Shown: positions 55,370-62,627 of the stretch, piece after piece | How positions within the stretch are numbered: position 1 is the stretch's first letter | How the letters are laid out: each line of letters starts with the position of its first letter | NCBI GenBank assembly: GCA_963823275.1 | Contig: CAWGKW010000001.1 | Span: 310,001-374,000 of the forward strand | Reading direction: 5' to 3' | Source: RHKX01 sp963823275 | GTDB taxonomy: Bacteria > Actinomycetota > Thermoleophilia > Solirubrobacterales > 70-9 | Length of the DNA stretch: 64,000 nt | The notes under the pieces: model-generated | Databases searched by the model: none | Seen by the model: the letters and a program-made list of their open reading frames with translations, nothing else | Told to the model about the DNA's origin: nothing | Program-made: the position numbers and the translations under genes

Positions 55370-55389
55370 CCGACCACTTCGCAGGTCGG
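55370..55389 (-). promoter_or_regulatory. 20-bp dyad upstream of the secreted hydrolase
   Basis: CCGACC (55370-55375) and GGTCGG (55384-55389) are inverted across 8 nt. On the minus strand TTGACT, a -35 candidate, lies just upstream of it, so this could be an operator for the hydrolase gene. It could also be the terminator of the GH26-like gene, whose stop is 47 bp away. No T-run is present. Confidence 0.3.
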
Positions 55390-55435
55390 TAGTCAATCAG
55401 GTCGGCCCAAGCGCGGTCGCAGTCACCGCCGAGGG

Positions 55436-56557
55436 CTACTCAGTGCCCCCGCCCCGACCCCCCTTGCCGCCCTTGTGCTCGTTCTCGGGAGCGAACGGGG
55501 CGTACTTCTTCTCGTTGAGGATGTGGCGCAGGACCTTGGTGCTCTGCGGGTAGTCGCTGAGCTCGTATGGGTTGTCGGCATCCTCGCCGAACCCCTGGTA
55601 GTAGATCGCCATCTTGGCGCGGTGGTGCTGCTCGACCCAGCCGAAGAGGGCCTTGACGAACTTCGGGTTGTCAACGTCCCAAGAGGACCACTCGCCGATC
55701 ATGAACGGCCGCTTGTCGAACCTCTTGTAGAGATCGTTGACGCCGGCGATGTTCGGGTACTTGCCGTAGACGTCGGCGCCGACCCAGTCGACGTAGTCCC
55801 AGCCGGGGAAGTAGTCGCCCGGCTGGTTGCCCTTCACGTTGGGCGAGCCGGTCGACTGCGGCACCCAGGCGAACGAGACCTTCGGGCGTGGCAGCTTCCT
55901 GGCGGTGTGCTGGCGGATCCGCGGCATATGGAGCCTCCGCAGCTTCCCGTCGATGGCCTTGGTCTCGCCGCCGCGCATGATCACCACGAACCGGCGCCAG
56001 GCGTCCCTGAAGTCAGCCGTGGTGTGGAACTTGTCTCGCAGCTGGCCGTCGGAGCCGTAGGCGCTGTAGCGGTTCCAGTACCCGTTCATCTCCGGCATCA
56101 GGCGGATGTAGGTCGGCTTGCGCCGGTGGGCCAGGGCCCTGTTGAGCGCAACGATGTAGCGGTCGCCCTTGCCCTTGGCGATGCTCTGAGGGCTGATCAC
56201 ATCCGGGCACTTCCAGCACCGTGAGGTCGAGAGGCTGAGCATCCCGCGGGTATTGGTGTCGGTCCAGCGATTCATCGCCTCCTTGGGGACGTAGCCCCAG
56301 GACTCGAACGACTGCATCACAGCGGGGTGAGCACGGGTGTCGGTGCGGAACTCGCGGTAATCGGAGCCCTGCCCGGTGTCCGAGGACCCGGTGAAGATCT
56401 TGCCCTTCGGCGGCAGGTGGGCGTCACCTCTGGGGAGGGCGTGGCCCTTGCCCCCGGCCCCGCTCGCAGCGGCGACGACGAGCATCGCGGCGAAGGCTCC
56501 GAGCAGCGCAATGGCGATCAGGTGTTTCGGGCGGAACCCCGCCGCGGGTTGGTCCAT
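55436..56557 (-). CDS. Membrane-anchored or secreted GH26-like glycoside hydrolase
   Basis: 373 residues. A hydrophobic N-terminal segment (LIAIALLGAFAAMLVVAAAS, residues 12-31) is a signal anchor. The barrel resembles GH26 (beta-mannanase): TYIRLMPEMNGYWNRYSAYG places the acid/base Glu156 in the H/P-E-M-N-G motif, and RPFMIGEWSSWDVDNP places nucleophile Glu289; between them VDWVGADVYGKYPNIAGV. It ends with a Gly/Lys-rich tail (HKGGKGGRGGGTE). In exopolysaccharide clusters GH26-type enzymes cut or edit the polymer. The exact linkage is unknown. Confidence 0.78.
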   Translation of the reverse strand: MDQPAAGFRPKHLIAIALLGAFAAMLVVAAASGAGGKGHALPRGDAHLPPKGKIFTGSSDTGQGSDYREFRTDTRAHPAVMQSFESWGYVPKEAMNRWTDTNTRGMLSLSTSRCWKCPDVISPQSIAKGKGDRYIVALNRALAHRRKPTYIRLMPEMNGYWNRYSAYGSDGQLRDKFHTTADFRDAWRRFVVIMRGGETKAIDGKLRRLHMPRIRQHTARKLPRPKVSFAWVPQSTGSPNVKGNQPGDYFPGWDYVDWVGADVYGKYPNIAGVNDLYKRFDKRPFMIGEWSSWDVDNPKFVKALFGWVEQHHRAKMAIYYQGFGEDADNPYELSDYPQSTKVLRHILNEKKYAPFAPENEHKGGKGGRGGGTE

Positions 56558-56647
56558 CCCGCCGAAGATCGACGCGTTCTCGCCGGAGCATTAACCCGAC
56601 CGGACGGATTCCGGGCCCAGGGCGGCCCCCAGCTTCGTCGCCCCCGC

Positions 56648-57454
56648 TCAGGAGCCGAACTGGCCCGCCGCCGTCGGGTCGACGACGCTGGTGCCACCGT
56701 CGACCGGCAGGGTCACACCGTTGACGTAGGCGGCGTCGGGGCCGACGAGGAACGAGACGACCGAGGCGATCTCATCGGGGTCGCCGGGCCGGCGCAAGGG
56801 GTTGTCGGCATGCGTGAGCCCGTACGCCCCCTCACGATCGACGCCGCGGGCCCGGGCGACCTCGTCCATGTCGGCGTCAGCCATCGGGGTCCGGATCCAG
56901 CCCGGGCAGATGCAGTTGGCGCGCACCCCGCGCGGTCCGTAGTCGTTGGCGATCGTCCGGGTCAGCATGATCAGGCCGGCCTTCGAGGTGCAGTAGGCAG
57001 CCCATCCCGGTCCGGCGAGGTAGCCGTTGACTGAGGAGATGTTGACCACGGACCCGCGGCGTTCGATCAGCGACGGAAGCGCCGCCTGCACGATCAGAAA
57101 GGCCCCGGTCAGGTTGGTTCGCAGGACCCGCTCCCAGCCCTCGAGGGTCTCCTCGAGAACCGCAGCGGCGTCGCCGATCCCGGCGTTACCGATCAGCGCA
57201 TCGATGCCGCCGAATCGATCGTCGGCCGCGGCGACGATTCGCCGGACGTCCTCGGGGTCGCCGACGTCTGCGGCGACCGCGAGCGCCGGATGACCCGCCG
57301 CCTCCAGCTCAGCGACCACGGCTTCGCAGGGCTCGACCCTGCGGCCCGTAACGACCACCCCGAATCCGTCCGCCGCCAGCCGCCGCGCGACGGCAAGGCC
57401 GATTCCGCTTCCCCCTCCGGTGATGATCGCGCAGCGATCCGAATGCTCACTCAC
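56648..57454 (-). CDS. Short-chain dehydrogenase/reductase
   Basis: 268 residues from GTG at 57454. Classical SDR motifs: AIITGGGSGIGLAVARRLAA (cofactor loop), LAVAADVGDPEDVRRIVAAA, DALIGNAGIGDAA (NNAG-like), VVNISSVNGYLAGPGWAAYC with TSK completing Tyr-x3-Lys, and RANCICPGWIRTPMADAD. The Arg at TGRRVEP suggests NADP preference. It probably oxidises or reduces a small alcohol or ketone; the substrate is not apparent. Its start overlaps the acyltransferase stop by 8 bp, so they are co-transcribed. Confidence 0.88.
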   Translation of the reverse strand: MSEHSDRCAIITGGGSGIGLAVARRLAADGFGVVVTGRRVEPCEAVVAELEAAGHPALAVAADVGDPEDVRRIVAAADDRFGGIDALIGNAGIGDAAAVLEETLEGWERVLRTNLTGAFLIVQAALPSLIERRGSVVNISSVNGYLAGPGWAAYCTSKAGLIMLTRTIANDYGPRGVRANCICPGWIRTPMADADMDEVARARGVDREGAYGLTHADNPLRRPGDPDEIASVVSFLVGPDAAYVNGVTLPVDGGTSVVDPTAAGQFGS

Positions 57455-58733
57455 CGGGCGAGTATCTCACCGCGGGTTCGAGCGGCCCCGGAGGGGTCGA
57501 GCCAACCACGGCCCGCCGGCGACGGACCCATCGCAGGACCGGGAGTTCGAGGTAGCGACGCGAGAGCGCCGCATAGATCAGCGCCGGAGGCAGGATCACC
57601 GCGAACCAGACGGCCAGTGCTGTGATCGTGCCGTCCCGCGGCAGATCGAGCAGATCGACTGCGTACATGATCAGGACCCAGTGGATCAGGTAGATGCCGT
57701 AGCTCAGCTCGGCGAGCCGGGCCGCGATCCGGTTGGCGAATGGCCGCGCCAGCCAGAGCGGCCCAAGGAGCACGACCCCCATCAGGGCCGCGCGGGCGGC
57801 CGAGTTGATGAGTGAGTCGAGCGTGTAGGTGCGGGCGACCTGGCCGACGTTGCCCGGAACGGTCAACGCGTGGTGTCCGAGCAGGTAGGCCCCGATGGCG
57901 TAGACGAGCAGCACCGCGGGGGCGGCGAGCAGCGCCGCGCGAGCGAGCCGCTCGCTCGGGTACCTGTCCCTGGCCCACCGGTAGGCCCAGGCTCCGGTCA
58001 TGCCGAGGCCGAACGAGAATGCCCACCCCGGGAACTGATCCACCGCGAGGAGCCGGGCGAACTCCTCCGATCCGTTCGAGAGGAAGTCGAAGGCCTCGGG
58101 AACCCGAGCGATCGCCTGCTTCCAGACGACCGTGATCGCGGCCGCCGCGGCCAGGCCGATCAGCGGGTGGCGGTAGTAGGCGCGGGCTACGAACGGCAGC
58201 ACCAGGTAGAAGGTCAGCGCGACGGAGACCATCCAGAGCGGGCCGTTGACCCCGAAGCCGATCCTGAATCCGGCATCGAAGAACTGAACGGGCATCTGGA
58301 GGACGGTCACGTGGGCGAGGATCTCCTCGACCGACGGGAACGCGTAGTCGGGCAGCGGCGGCTTCACCGCGACCAGCAGCAGCGTGATCGCGACGACGAG
58401 CCAGAACGCCGGCAGAAGCCGCGTCGCCCTTCCGACCCAGAAGGTGCTCCGACTCCCGAAATCGCCGTGGCGAACGATCGTCGGCAGGAACAGGACGAAG
58501 CCGCTGACGATGAAGAAGACATCGATGCTGTTGCCGAAGATGCTCCAGATCAGGACACCGGCATCGGTGCCATCGGTCCGCGCGAGGACGCCTGAGGCAC
58601 CCATGAGGTGCACCGCGACCACCCCGAGGATGGCGTAGGCGCGGAAGCCGTCGAGGGCGGGAACCCGCGGCGTCCGTGCGGCGCGGAGGGCCGGAAGGTC
58701 CGGATCCTGCCCCACGTCTCGCCCTCTGGCCAT
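57447..58733 (-). CDS. Acyltransferase 3 family membrane protein, copy 3
   Basis: 428 residues from ATG at 58733. After a short hydrophilic start, RVPALDGFRAYAILGVVAVH opens the family domain with the conserved His, then IDVFFIVSGFVLFLPTIV, RATRLLPAFWLVVAI, GPLWMVSVALTFYLVLPFVA and about nine more helices, ending with RYLELPVLRWVRRRRA. It is more divergent from the other two copies, lacking their WSLAVE wording. It probably acylates a surface glycan or lipid. Overlapping frames with the SDR suggest a small two-gene operon. Confidence 0.85.
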   Translation of the reverse strand: MARGRDVGQDPDLPALRAARTPRVPALDGFRAYAILGVVAVHLMGASGVLARTDGTDAGVLIWSIFGNSIDVFFIVSGFVLFLPTIVRHGDFGSRSTFWVGRATRLLPAFWLVVAITLLLVAVKPPLPDYAFPSVEEILAHVTVLQMPVQFFDAGFRIGFGVNGPLWMVSVALTFYLVLPFVARAYYRHPLIGLAAAAAITVVWKQAIARVPEAFDFLSNGSEEFARLLAVDQFPGWAFSFGLGMTGAWAYRWARDRYPSERLARAALLAAPAVLLVYAIGAYLLGHHALTVPGNVGQVARTYTLDSLINSAARAALMGVVLLGPLWLARPFANRIAARLAELSYGIYLIHWVLIMYAVDLLDLPRDGTITALAVWFAVILPPALIYAALSRRYLELPVLRWVRRRRAVVGSTPPGPLEPAVRYSPGE

Positions 58734-58829
58734 CCAAGCACCCTTCGCTCAATCGCCTGGCTACCCGTCGCCGACCGACCTTAGTCCCAGTTCGCGCGTG
58801 CTCCGTCGATGCTCGGGCTCGGCGCTTCG

Positions 58830-58840
58830 GCGCTAGGATC
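58830..58840 (+). promoter_or_regulatory. Candidate -10 element (GCGCTAGGATC)
   Basis: TAGGAT at 58834-58839 equals the usual actinobacterial vegetative -10 (TANNNT/TAGGAT). It lies 40 bp before the ATG at 58880. No convincing -35 is seen. The same GCGYTAGGWTC wording recurs before the genes at 59849 and 60439. Confidence 0.4.
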
Positions 58841-58879
58841 GAAAGGTCGGGCAGGGGATATCCAGCGAGGAGATCCAAG

Positions 58880-59165
58880 ATGTACGCACGAGTGGTCAGG
58901 TTCACCGACGTCGAGCCGAAGAGCATCGACAATGTCAGGGCCGAGGTCGAGTCAGAGCGGTGGCCCTCCCCCGGGGGTCAACGCGAGGTCGATGCAGATG
59001 CTCTACGACGCCGATCAGAGGACGTCGCTGTTCATCGCCCACTTCGACACCGCCGAGGACATGGCGGAGGCCGATCGGATCATGGGGGCCATGGACGTGG
59101 CCGACACGCCCGGAACGCGCGCCTCGGTCGACATGAGCGAGGTCGTGATCGAGAGGGAGGCGTAG
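58880..59165 (+). CDS. Small ABM/dimeric alpha-beta barrel-like protein, one frameshift near 58968
   Basis: About 95 codons. It starts MYARVVRFTDVEPKSIDNVR with GAGGAG upstream. The frame changes at a C5G5 run (58968-58977) and resumes as GGPPPGVNARSMQMLYDADQ, then RTSLFIAHFDTAEDMAEADR and VDMSEVVIEREA. The pattern (short beta strand, helix, LFIAHFDTAEDMAEAD strand-helix) is that of antibiotic-biosynthesis-monooxygenase-like or DUF dimeric ferredoxin-fold proteins. The locus is 3n+1, consistent with one extra base. The function is unknown; cytoplasmic. Confidence 0.6.
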
Positions 59166-59298
59166 GGGCGGCCGAAACGGGCTCCCGGCCCACAGCGGAG
59201 AAGGCTCCCGAGCACGAACCAGGCTCGCAGGCTTGCTTTTTGCGGCTCCGCAGAGGAGACTCGCCTACGGGCGGGCAACCCGAATCAAGGAGGCCAGC

Positions 59299-59661
59299 AT
59301 GGCCGCTATAGAAGCAAAGAGCTTCGACTCTCCCGACGAGGTTCGTGAGTTCGAGGGCAACGGGCGAGCGCTCGTCGTCGAGGTTGCCGGACAGACGGTC
59401 GGACGCGGAACGTTCGAACCGGGCTGGACCTGGTCGGCCAACGTGAAGCCGATCGCTGGAACGGATTCCTGTCAGGTCTCGCATCTGGGCTACGTTCTGT
59501 CCGGGCGGATGATGGTCAGGATGGACGATGGGTCGGAGACCACGATCGAACCCGGTCAGGTTGTTGCGATCCCGCCGGGACACGACGCCGAGGTTGTTGG
59601 TGACGAGCCCTGCGAGATGGTCGACTTCGGCGAGTTTGGCGAGTACGCGAAGCCAAGCTGA
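59299..59661 (+). CDS. Cupin domain protein
   Basis: 120 residues from ATG at 59299, set by a near-ideal AAGGAGG seven bases upstream. A single cupin barrel is visible: GRGTFEPGWTWSANVKPIAG (strand with the G-x5-H region, here W-S), CQVSHLGYVLSGRMMVRMDD and IEPGQVVAIPPGHDAEVVGD with the second motif G(x)5PxG(x)2H. One canonical metal His appears replaced in motif 1, so metal binding is uncertain. Solitary small cupins act as isomerases, dioxygenases or sensors; none is favoured here. Confidence 0.8.
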   Translation: MAAIEAKSFDSPDEVREFEGNGRALVVEVAGQTVGRGTFEPGWTWSANVKPIAGTDSCQVSHLGYVLSGRMMVRMDDGSETTIEPGQVVAIPPGHDAEVVGDEPCEMVDFGEFGEYAKPS

Positions 59662-59670
59662 GCGGAAGGC

Positions 59671-59697
59671 GCCCTCCCACACTTCACCTGGGAGGGC
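59671..59697 (+). terminator. Hairpin terminator after the cupin gene
   Basis: GCCCTCCCA (59671-59679) and TGGGAGGGC (59689-59697) are perfect inverted copies with a 9-nt loop, starting 9 bp after the cupin stop. AATCC follows, with no T-run. Its placement and strength suggest transcription termination. Confidence 0.6.
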
Positions 59698-59744
59698 AAT
59701 CCGGTTGGAGACCGGAATCCGAGACGCAGGAGGTTGTTGGGTCC

Positions 59745-59774
59745 TTGCGTCGTTCCCGGTCGGGCGCTAGGTTC
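59745..59774 (+). promoter_or_regulatory. Sigma-70-type promoter for the DUF4242-like gene
   Basis: TTGCGT (59745-59750), a 17-bp spacer and TAGGTT (59768-59773) make a well-spaced vegetative promoter. The 5' leader to the TTG at 59849 would be about 70 nt. The -10 sits in GCGCTAGGTTC, the motif shared with the neighbouring genes. Confidence 0.5.
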
Positions 59775-59848
59775 AGCCGTAGAACGATTTGAGGGCTTGC
59801 CAACCCTGGCGGAGTGACGCTCGCGAATCCATACGGTGAGGAGCAGTC

Positions 59849-60133
59849 TTGGATACCTACGTGATTCTTCGGCGCAGCGGTTGGAAGTCTCCCGGAGACC
59901 TTGAGCAGGCCGCCGGCCGATCCACCAGGGTCGGCGACGAGGAGATGTCGGACGACATCAGGTGGATCCGCAGCTACGTCCTCGAGGAGGGTGGTGGATC
60001 GGTGGGAACGGTCTGCGTCTACCAGGCCACGAGCCCGGAGGCGATTCGCGAACACGCCAGCCGCGCGGATCTGCCGGTGGACGAGATCATCCCGGTGGCC
60101 GACACGGTTCTCGTCCGCCCCGATCCCGAGTAA
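59849..60133 (+). CDS. DUF4242-like small protein
   Basis: 94 residues from TTG at 59849, fixed by GTGAGGAGCAG just upstream. The sequence MDTYVILRRSGWKSPGDLEQ then RWIRSYVLEEGGGSVGTVCV and REHASRADLPVDEIIPVADT follows the DUF4242 ferredoxin-fold family (SCO4226-like). Members include a nickel-binding dimer, but the binding residues cannot be checked by eye. It lies next to other ABM/cupin-like small genes. The role is unknown. Confidence 0.75.
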   Translation: MDTYVILRRSGWKSPGDLEQAAGRSTRVGDEEMSDDIRWIRSYVLEEGGGSVGTVCVYQATSPEAIREHASRADLPVDEIIPVADTVLVRPDPE

Positions 60134-60173
60134 GCCCGCCGACAGGCCGAAGGCCGGGGCTCGGTGGATCGAG

Positions 60174-60261
60174 CGGAGGGGGTGGGATTCGAACCCACGA
60201 ACCGGGGTTACCGGTCACCAGTTTTCAAGACTGGCGCATTCAACCGCTCTGCCACCCCTCC
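60174..60261 (-). tRNA. tRNA-Ser (anticodon TGA)
   Basis: Read on the minus strand, GGAGGGG at the 5' end pairs with CCCCTCC at the 3' end. The anticodon loop is CTTGAAA (TGA), the TTCGAATCCCA T-loop is canonical, and a long variable arm (GTGACCGGTAACCCCGG region) identifies the serine class. The discriminator is at 60174; CCA is not encoded. Confidence 0.93.
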
Positions 60262-60373
60262 TGGGACCGCGACGGCGGCCAGCGGGGATTGTTCCGGACT
60301 CGGGTTCGGGACGGGGGTCTGGCTGGCCCGTGATCGTCTCCCTGGAGAGAACTGGAGCCGCGAATCGGTCTAG

Positions 60374-60384
60374 GCGTTAGGTTC
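60374..60384 (+). promoter_or_regulatory. Candidate -10 element (GCGTTAGGTTC) before the collagen-like gene
   Basis: TAGGTT at 60378-60383, 55 bp before the ATG at 60439, fits TANNNT. No good -35 hexamer is present at normal spacing. It shares its 11-base setting with two neighbouring upstream regions. Confidence 0.35.
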
Positions 60385-60438
60385 TCCCTCAACCGTGCCA
60401 GGACGCGTCGGGACCGACGCAGAACAGAAGGGGAAGCC

Positions 60439-61206
60439 ATGACCGACGACAGCGGACGACGCCACCTCCTGCCCACCGCCGCGACGTTCTTCGTGCTGAT
60501 CACCGTTCCGGTCGCGATCGTGGCCTCTGACGTCGCCGGAGGCGACCAGCGGACCTCCACCTACGCGGCCTCCGACAAGAAGTTGAAAAAGCTCCAGAAG
60601 CAGTTCAAGAAGCTCAAGCAGCGGGTCAACTCGATCGAGCGGACGCCCGGTCCCGAGGGCCCTCGAGGCCCCGAGGGCCCGATTGGGCCTGAAGGCCCTC
60701 AGGGTCCCGCAGGCCTGTCGACCGGCCCGGCCGGCGGCGATCTGACCGGCACGTTTCCGAACCCGCTGATCGCGACCAACGCGGTCACCGAACCGAAGAT
60801 CGCCCAGGATGCCGTCGGCGTATCCGAGATCATCGTCAACGGCGTCTCCGGTCCGGAGATCGCCGCCAATGCGGTCGCCAATGCCGAGATGGCGGACAGT
60901 GCGATCCGATCCCCGGAGCTTGGAGCGGTCACCAAACGGGTCAGCACCTTCACCTCTCTCTCGGACACCACAGCCGGGGACGGCACGGGCGGCAGCATCT
61001 CGCTGCAGGGGGTTTCCTGCAACGCGGGCGAGCAGCTTCTCTCCGCCGGCGGAGAGTTCTCCGGTAACACCGTTGGCAAGTACCTGTTCATCTCCGAGAT
61101 CGAGCCCGACGTCAGCTCGGCGACCCATAGCGCAACCGTCGGTGCCCTCAACGACAGCGGGGCAGCCATCGACTTCAGGGCCTGGGTCCTCTGTCTCGCG
61201 TCATGA
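60439..61206 (+). CDS. Collagen-like surface protein with coiled coil and C-terminal head
   Basis: 255 residues. A hydrophobic N-terminal segment (FFVLITVPVAIVA) is followed by a basic coiled coil (KKLKKLQKQFKKLKQRVNS), then seven Gly-Pro-X/Gly-X-Y triplets (residues ~72-93; GPE, GPR, GPE, GPI, GPE, GPQ, GPA) and GLS. The repeat-rich TFPNPLIATNAVTEPKIAQD, AANAVANAEMADSAI segment has a regular A/V/I spacing like a trimeric beta-prism. A ~85-residue head (LQGVSCNAGEQLLSAGGEFS) ends LCLAS. The likely form is a trimeric stalked surface protein. ATG preceded by GAAGGGGAAGCC. Confidence 0.85.
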   Translation: MTDDSGRRHLLPTAATFFVLITVPVAIVASDVAGGDQRTSTYAASDKKLKKLQKQFKKLKQRVNSIERTPGPEGPRGPEGPIGPEGPQGPAGLSTGPAGGDLTGTFPNPLIATNAVTEPKIAQDAVGVSEIIVNGVSGPEIAANAVANAEMADSAIRSPELGAVTKRVSTFTSLSDTTAGDGTGGSISLQGVSCNAGEQLLSAGGEFSGNTVGKYLFISEIEPDVSSATHSATVGALNDSGAAIDFRAWVLCLAS

Positions 61207-61230
61207 GCTGAGCGGCCTCCAACGGGCACC

Positions 61231-61258
61231 GGCCCGCCCACGGAATGAACGGCGGGCC
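61231..61258 (+). terminator. Hairpin terminator after the collagen-like gene
   Basis: GGCCCGCC (61231-61238) and GGCGGGCC (61251-61258) form a perfect 8-bp stem with a 12-nt loop, 25 bp after the stop at 61206. No T-run follows. The next gene's -10 candidate begins 5 bp later. Confidence 0.5.
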
Positions 61259-61262
61259 ACCG

Positions 61263-61273
61263 TCGCTAGGCTG
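61263..61273 (+). promoter_or_regulatory. Candidate -10 element directly before the lactone oxidase gene
   Basis: TAGGCT at 61267-61272 lies 8 bp before the ATG at 61281. If used, transcription would start at or next to the ATG, giving a leaderless mRNA, which is common in Actinomycetota. No Shine-Dalgarno sequence is evident. Evidence is by position only. Confidence 0.35.
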
Positions 61274-61280
61274 GGCCGCG

Positions 61281-62627
61281 ATGTCGGAGGAGATCCGTAG
61301 ACGCTGGAGGAACTGGTCGGGCGAGCAGCTCTGCCGTCCGCTGAAAATCGCTCGGCCGCGGACCCGCGAGGGCCTGATCCTGTCGATCGTCGAGGCCAAC
61401 GAGACGGGGCAGCCCATCAAGGTCGCCGGCTCGGGACACTCGTTCACCGGGGCGGCGCTGACCGATGGCACGATGGTGCAGATCGACTTGCTCGATCGGG
61501 TCCTCGACGTCGACCGTTCGAGCGGTTTGGTCAAGGTCGAGGCGGGCGTCGTCCTTGGCGACCTCAACCGACGGCTCGACCAGCGCGGCCTGGCGCTGGA
61601 GAACCTCGGTGACATCGATCGCCAGACCCTGGCGGGCTCGATCTCGACCGGAACCCACGGCACCGGGATCCGCTTCGGCAACCTCTCCTCTCAGGTCGAG
61701 GCGATCGAGGTCGTCTCCGCCGACGGCACGCTGCACGAGATCAGCGAGAGCTCCGACCCCGACGGCTGGCGTGCGGCCCGGGTTGGCATCGGCGCCCTCG
61801 GGGCGATCTACTCGGTGACGCTGCAGACGGTGACCAACTTCCGGATCGACCGGACCGACCGGCCGCGACCTCTCGGCGACGTCCTCGCCGCGCTCGATCA
61901 GTTCGTCGACGAGATCGACCACTTCGAGTTCTACGTCTTCCCGCACACCGAGGCGGCGCTCTGCCGCGAATCGATGCGGACCCAGGTCCCCGCGAAGCCG
62001 TCGAGCCCCGCCGCCGTCTACGCCCAGGAGGTCGTCGTCGAGAACTGGCTGGCCGGCGCCTTCGTCCAGATTGCCCGCCATGTCCCCGCGGCGATTCCGA
62101 CGCTGTCGAGAATGGCGTCGGCGGGCACCGGCAAGAGCCGCAAGATCGATCAGAGCTACCGCGTCTACGCCTCCGAGCGGCGGGTCAAGTTCACCGAGAT
62201 GGAGTACTCGATCCCTCGCGCCAACGCCCGCGAGGCGGTGGAGCGGGTGCTCGAGATCGCCAACCGCCCCGAGCTGCAGGTCTGCTTCCCGATCGAGGTG
62301 CGGTTCGCGGCGGGCGACGACGCGATGCTGAGTACGGCCCACGGCCGCGACTCCTGCTACATCGCCGTCCACCATGACCCCCGCGGCGACTGGCAGCCGT
62401 ACTTCGACGCGGTCGCCGCGGCCATGGCCGACTACGGCGGCCGCCCTCACTGGGGCAAGCGCCACAAGCTCGGCGCCACCGAGCTGGCCCAGCTCTACCC
62501 GCGCTTCGAGGACTTCAGGTCGGTTCGGGCCCGGCTCGATCCCGACGGCAGGTTCGCAAACCCCTACACAGAGCAGATCCTCGGTCCGGTGGCTACAGGA
62601 AAGAAAAACCGTCGCCGCGGTAGGTAG
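61281..62627 (+). CDS. FAD-linked sugar-lactone/alditol oxidase (ALO/GULO family)
   Basis: 448 residues. VAO-type flavoprotein: IKVAGSGHSFTGAALTDGTM with His53 in the position that covalently binds FAD in family members, LDQRGLALENLGDIDRQTLA, AGSISTGTHGTGIRFGNLSS, VGIGALGAIYSVTLQT and C-terminal PHWGKRHKLGATELAQLYPR (active-site HWGK). ALO/GULO enzymes oxidise D-arabinono- or L-gulono-1,4-lactone; related alditol oxidases use polyols. The substrate is not decided. ATG at 61281 is chosen because the protein then matches the family start (SEEIRRRWRNWSGEQLCRP). Confidence 0.88.
   Translation: MSEEIRRRWRNWSGEQLCRPLKIARPRTREGLILSIVEANETGQPIKVAGSGHSFTGAALTDGTMVQIDLLDRVLDVDRSSGLVKVEAGVVLGDLNRRLDQRGLALENLGDIDRQTLAGSISTGTHGTGIRFGNLSSQVEAIEVVSADGTLHEISESSDPDGWRAARVGIGALGAIYSVTLQTVTNFRIDRTDRPRPLGDVLAALDQFVDEIDHFEFYVFPHTEAALCRESMRTQVPAKPSSPAAVYAQEVVVENWLAGAFVQIARHVPAAIPTLSRMASAGTGKSRKIDQSYRVYASERRVKFTEMEYSIPRANAREAVERVLEIANRPELQVCFPIEVRFAAGDDAMLSTAHGRDSCYIAVHHDPRGDWQPYFDAVAAAMADYGGRPHWGKRHKLGATELAQLYPRFEDFRSVRARLDPDGRFANPYTEQILGPVATGKKNRRRGR

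Noticed and set aside
53777..56224. 815-codon plus-strand open frame opposite the secreted hydrolase and GH26-like genes
   Set aside because: Antisense shadow rich in Gly/Arg/Val-Glu-Asp low complexity; both minus-strand genes have signal peptides and catalytic motifs.
8161..58733. Polyketide or nonribosomal peptide biosynthetic cluster
   Set aside because: Methyltransferases and dioxygenases are present, but no KS, AT, A or C domains; glycan-assembly genes explain the content.
59166..59298. Terminator with CTTGCTTTTTG before the cupin gene
   Set aside because: The possible stem upstream is only 5 bp and about 10 nt away from the T-run; not convincing.
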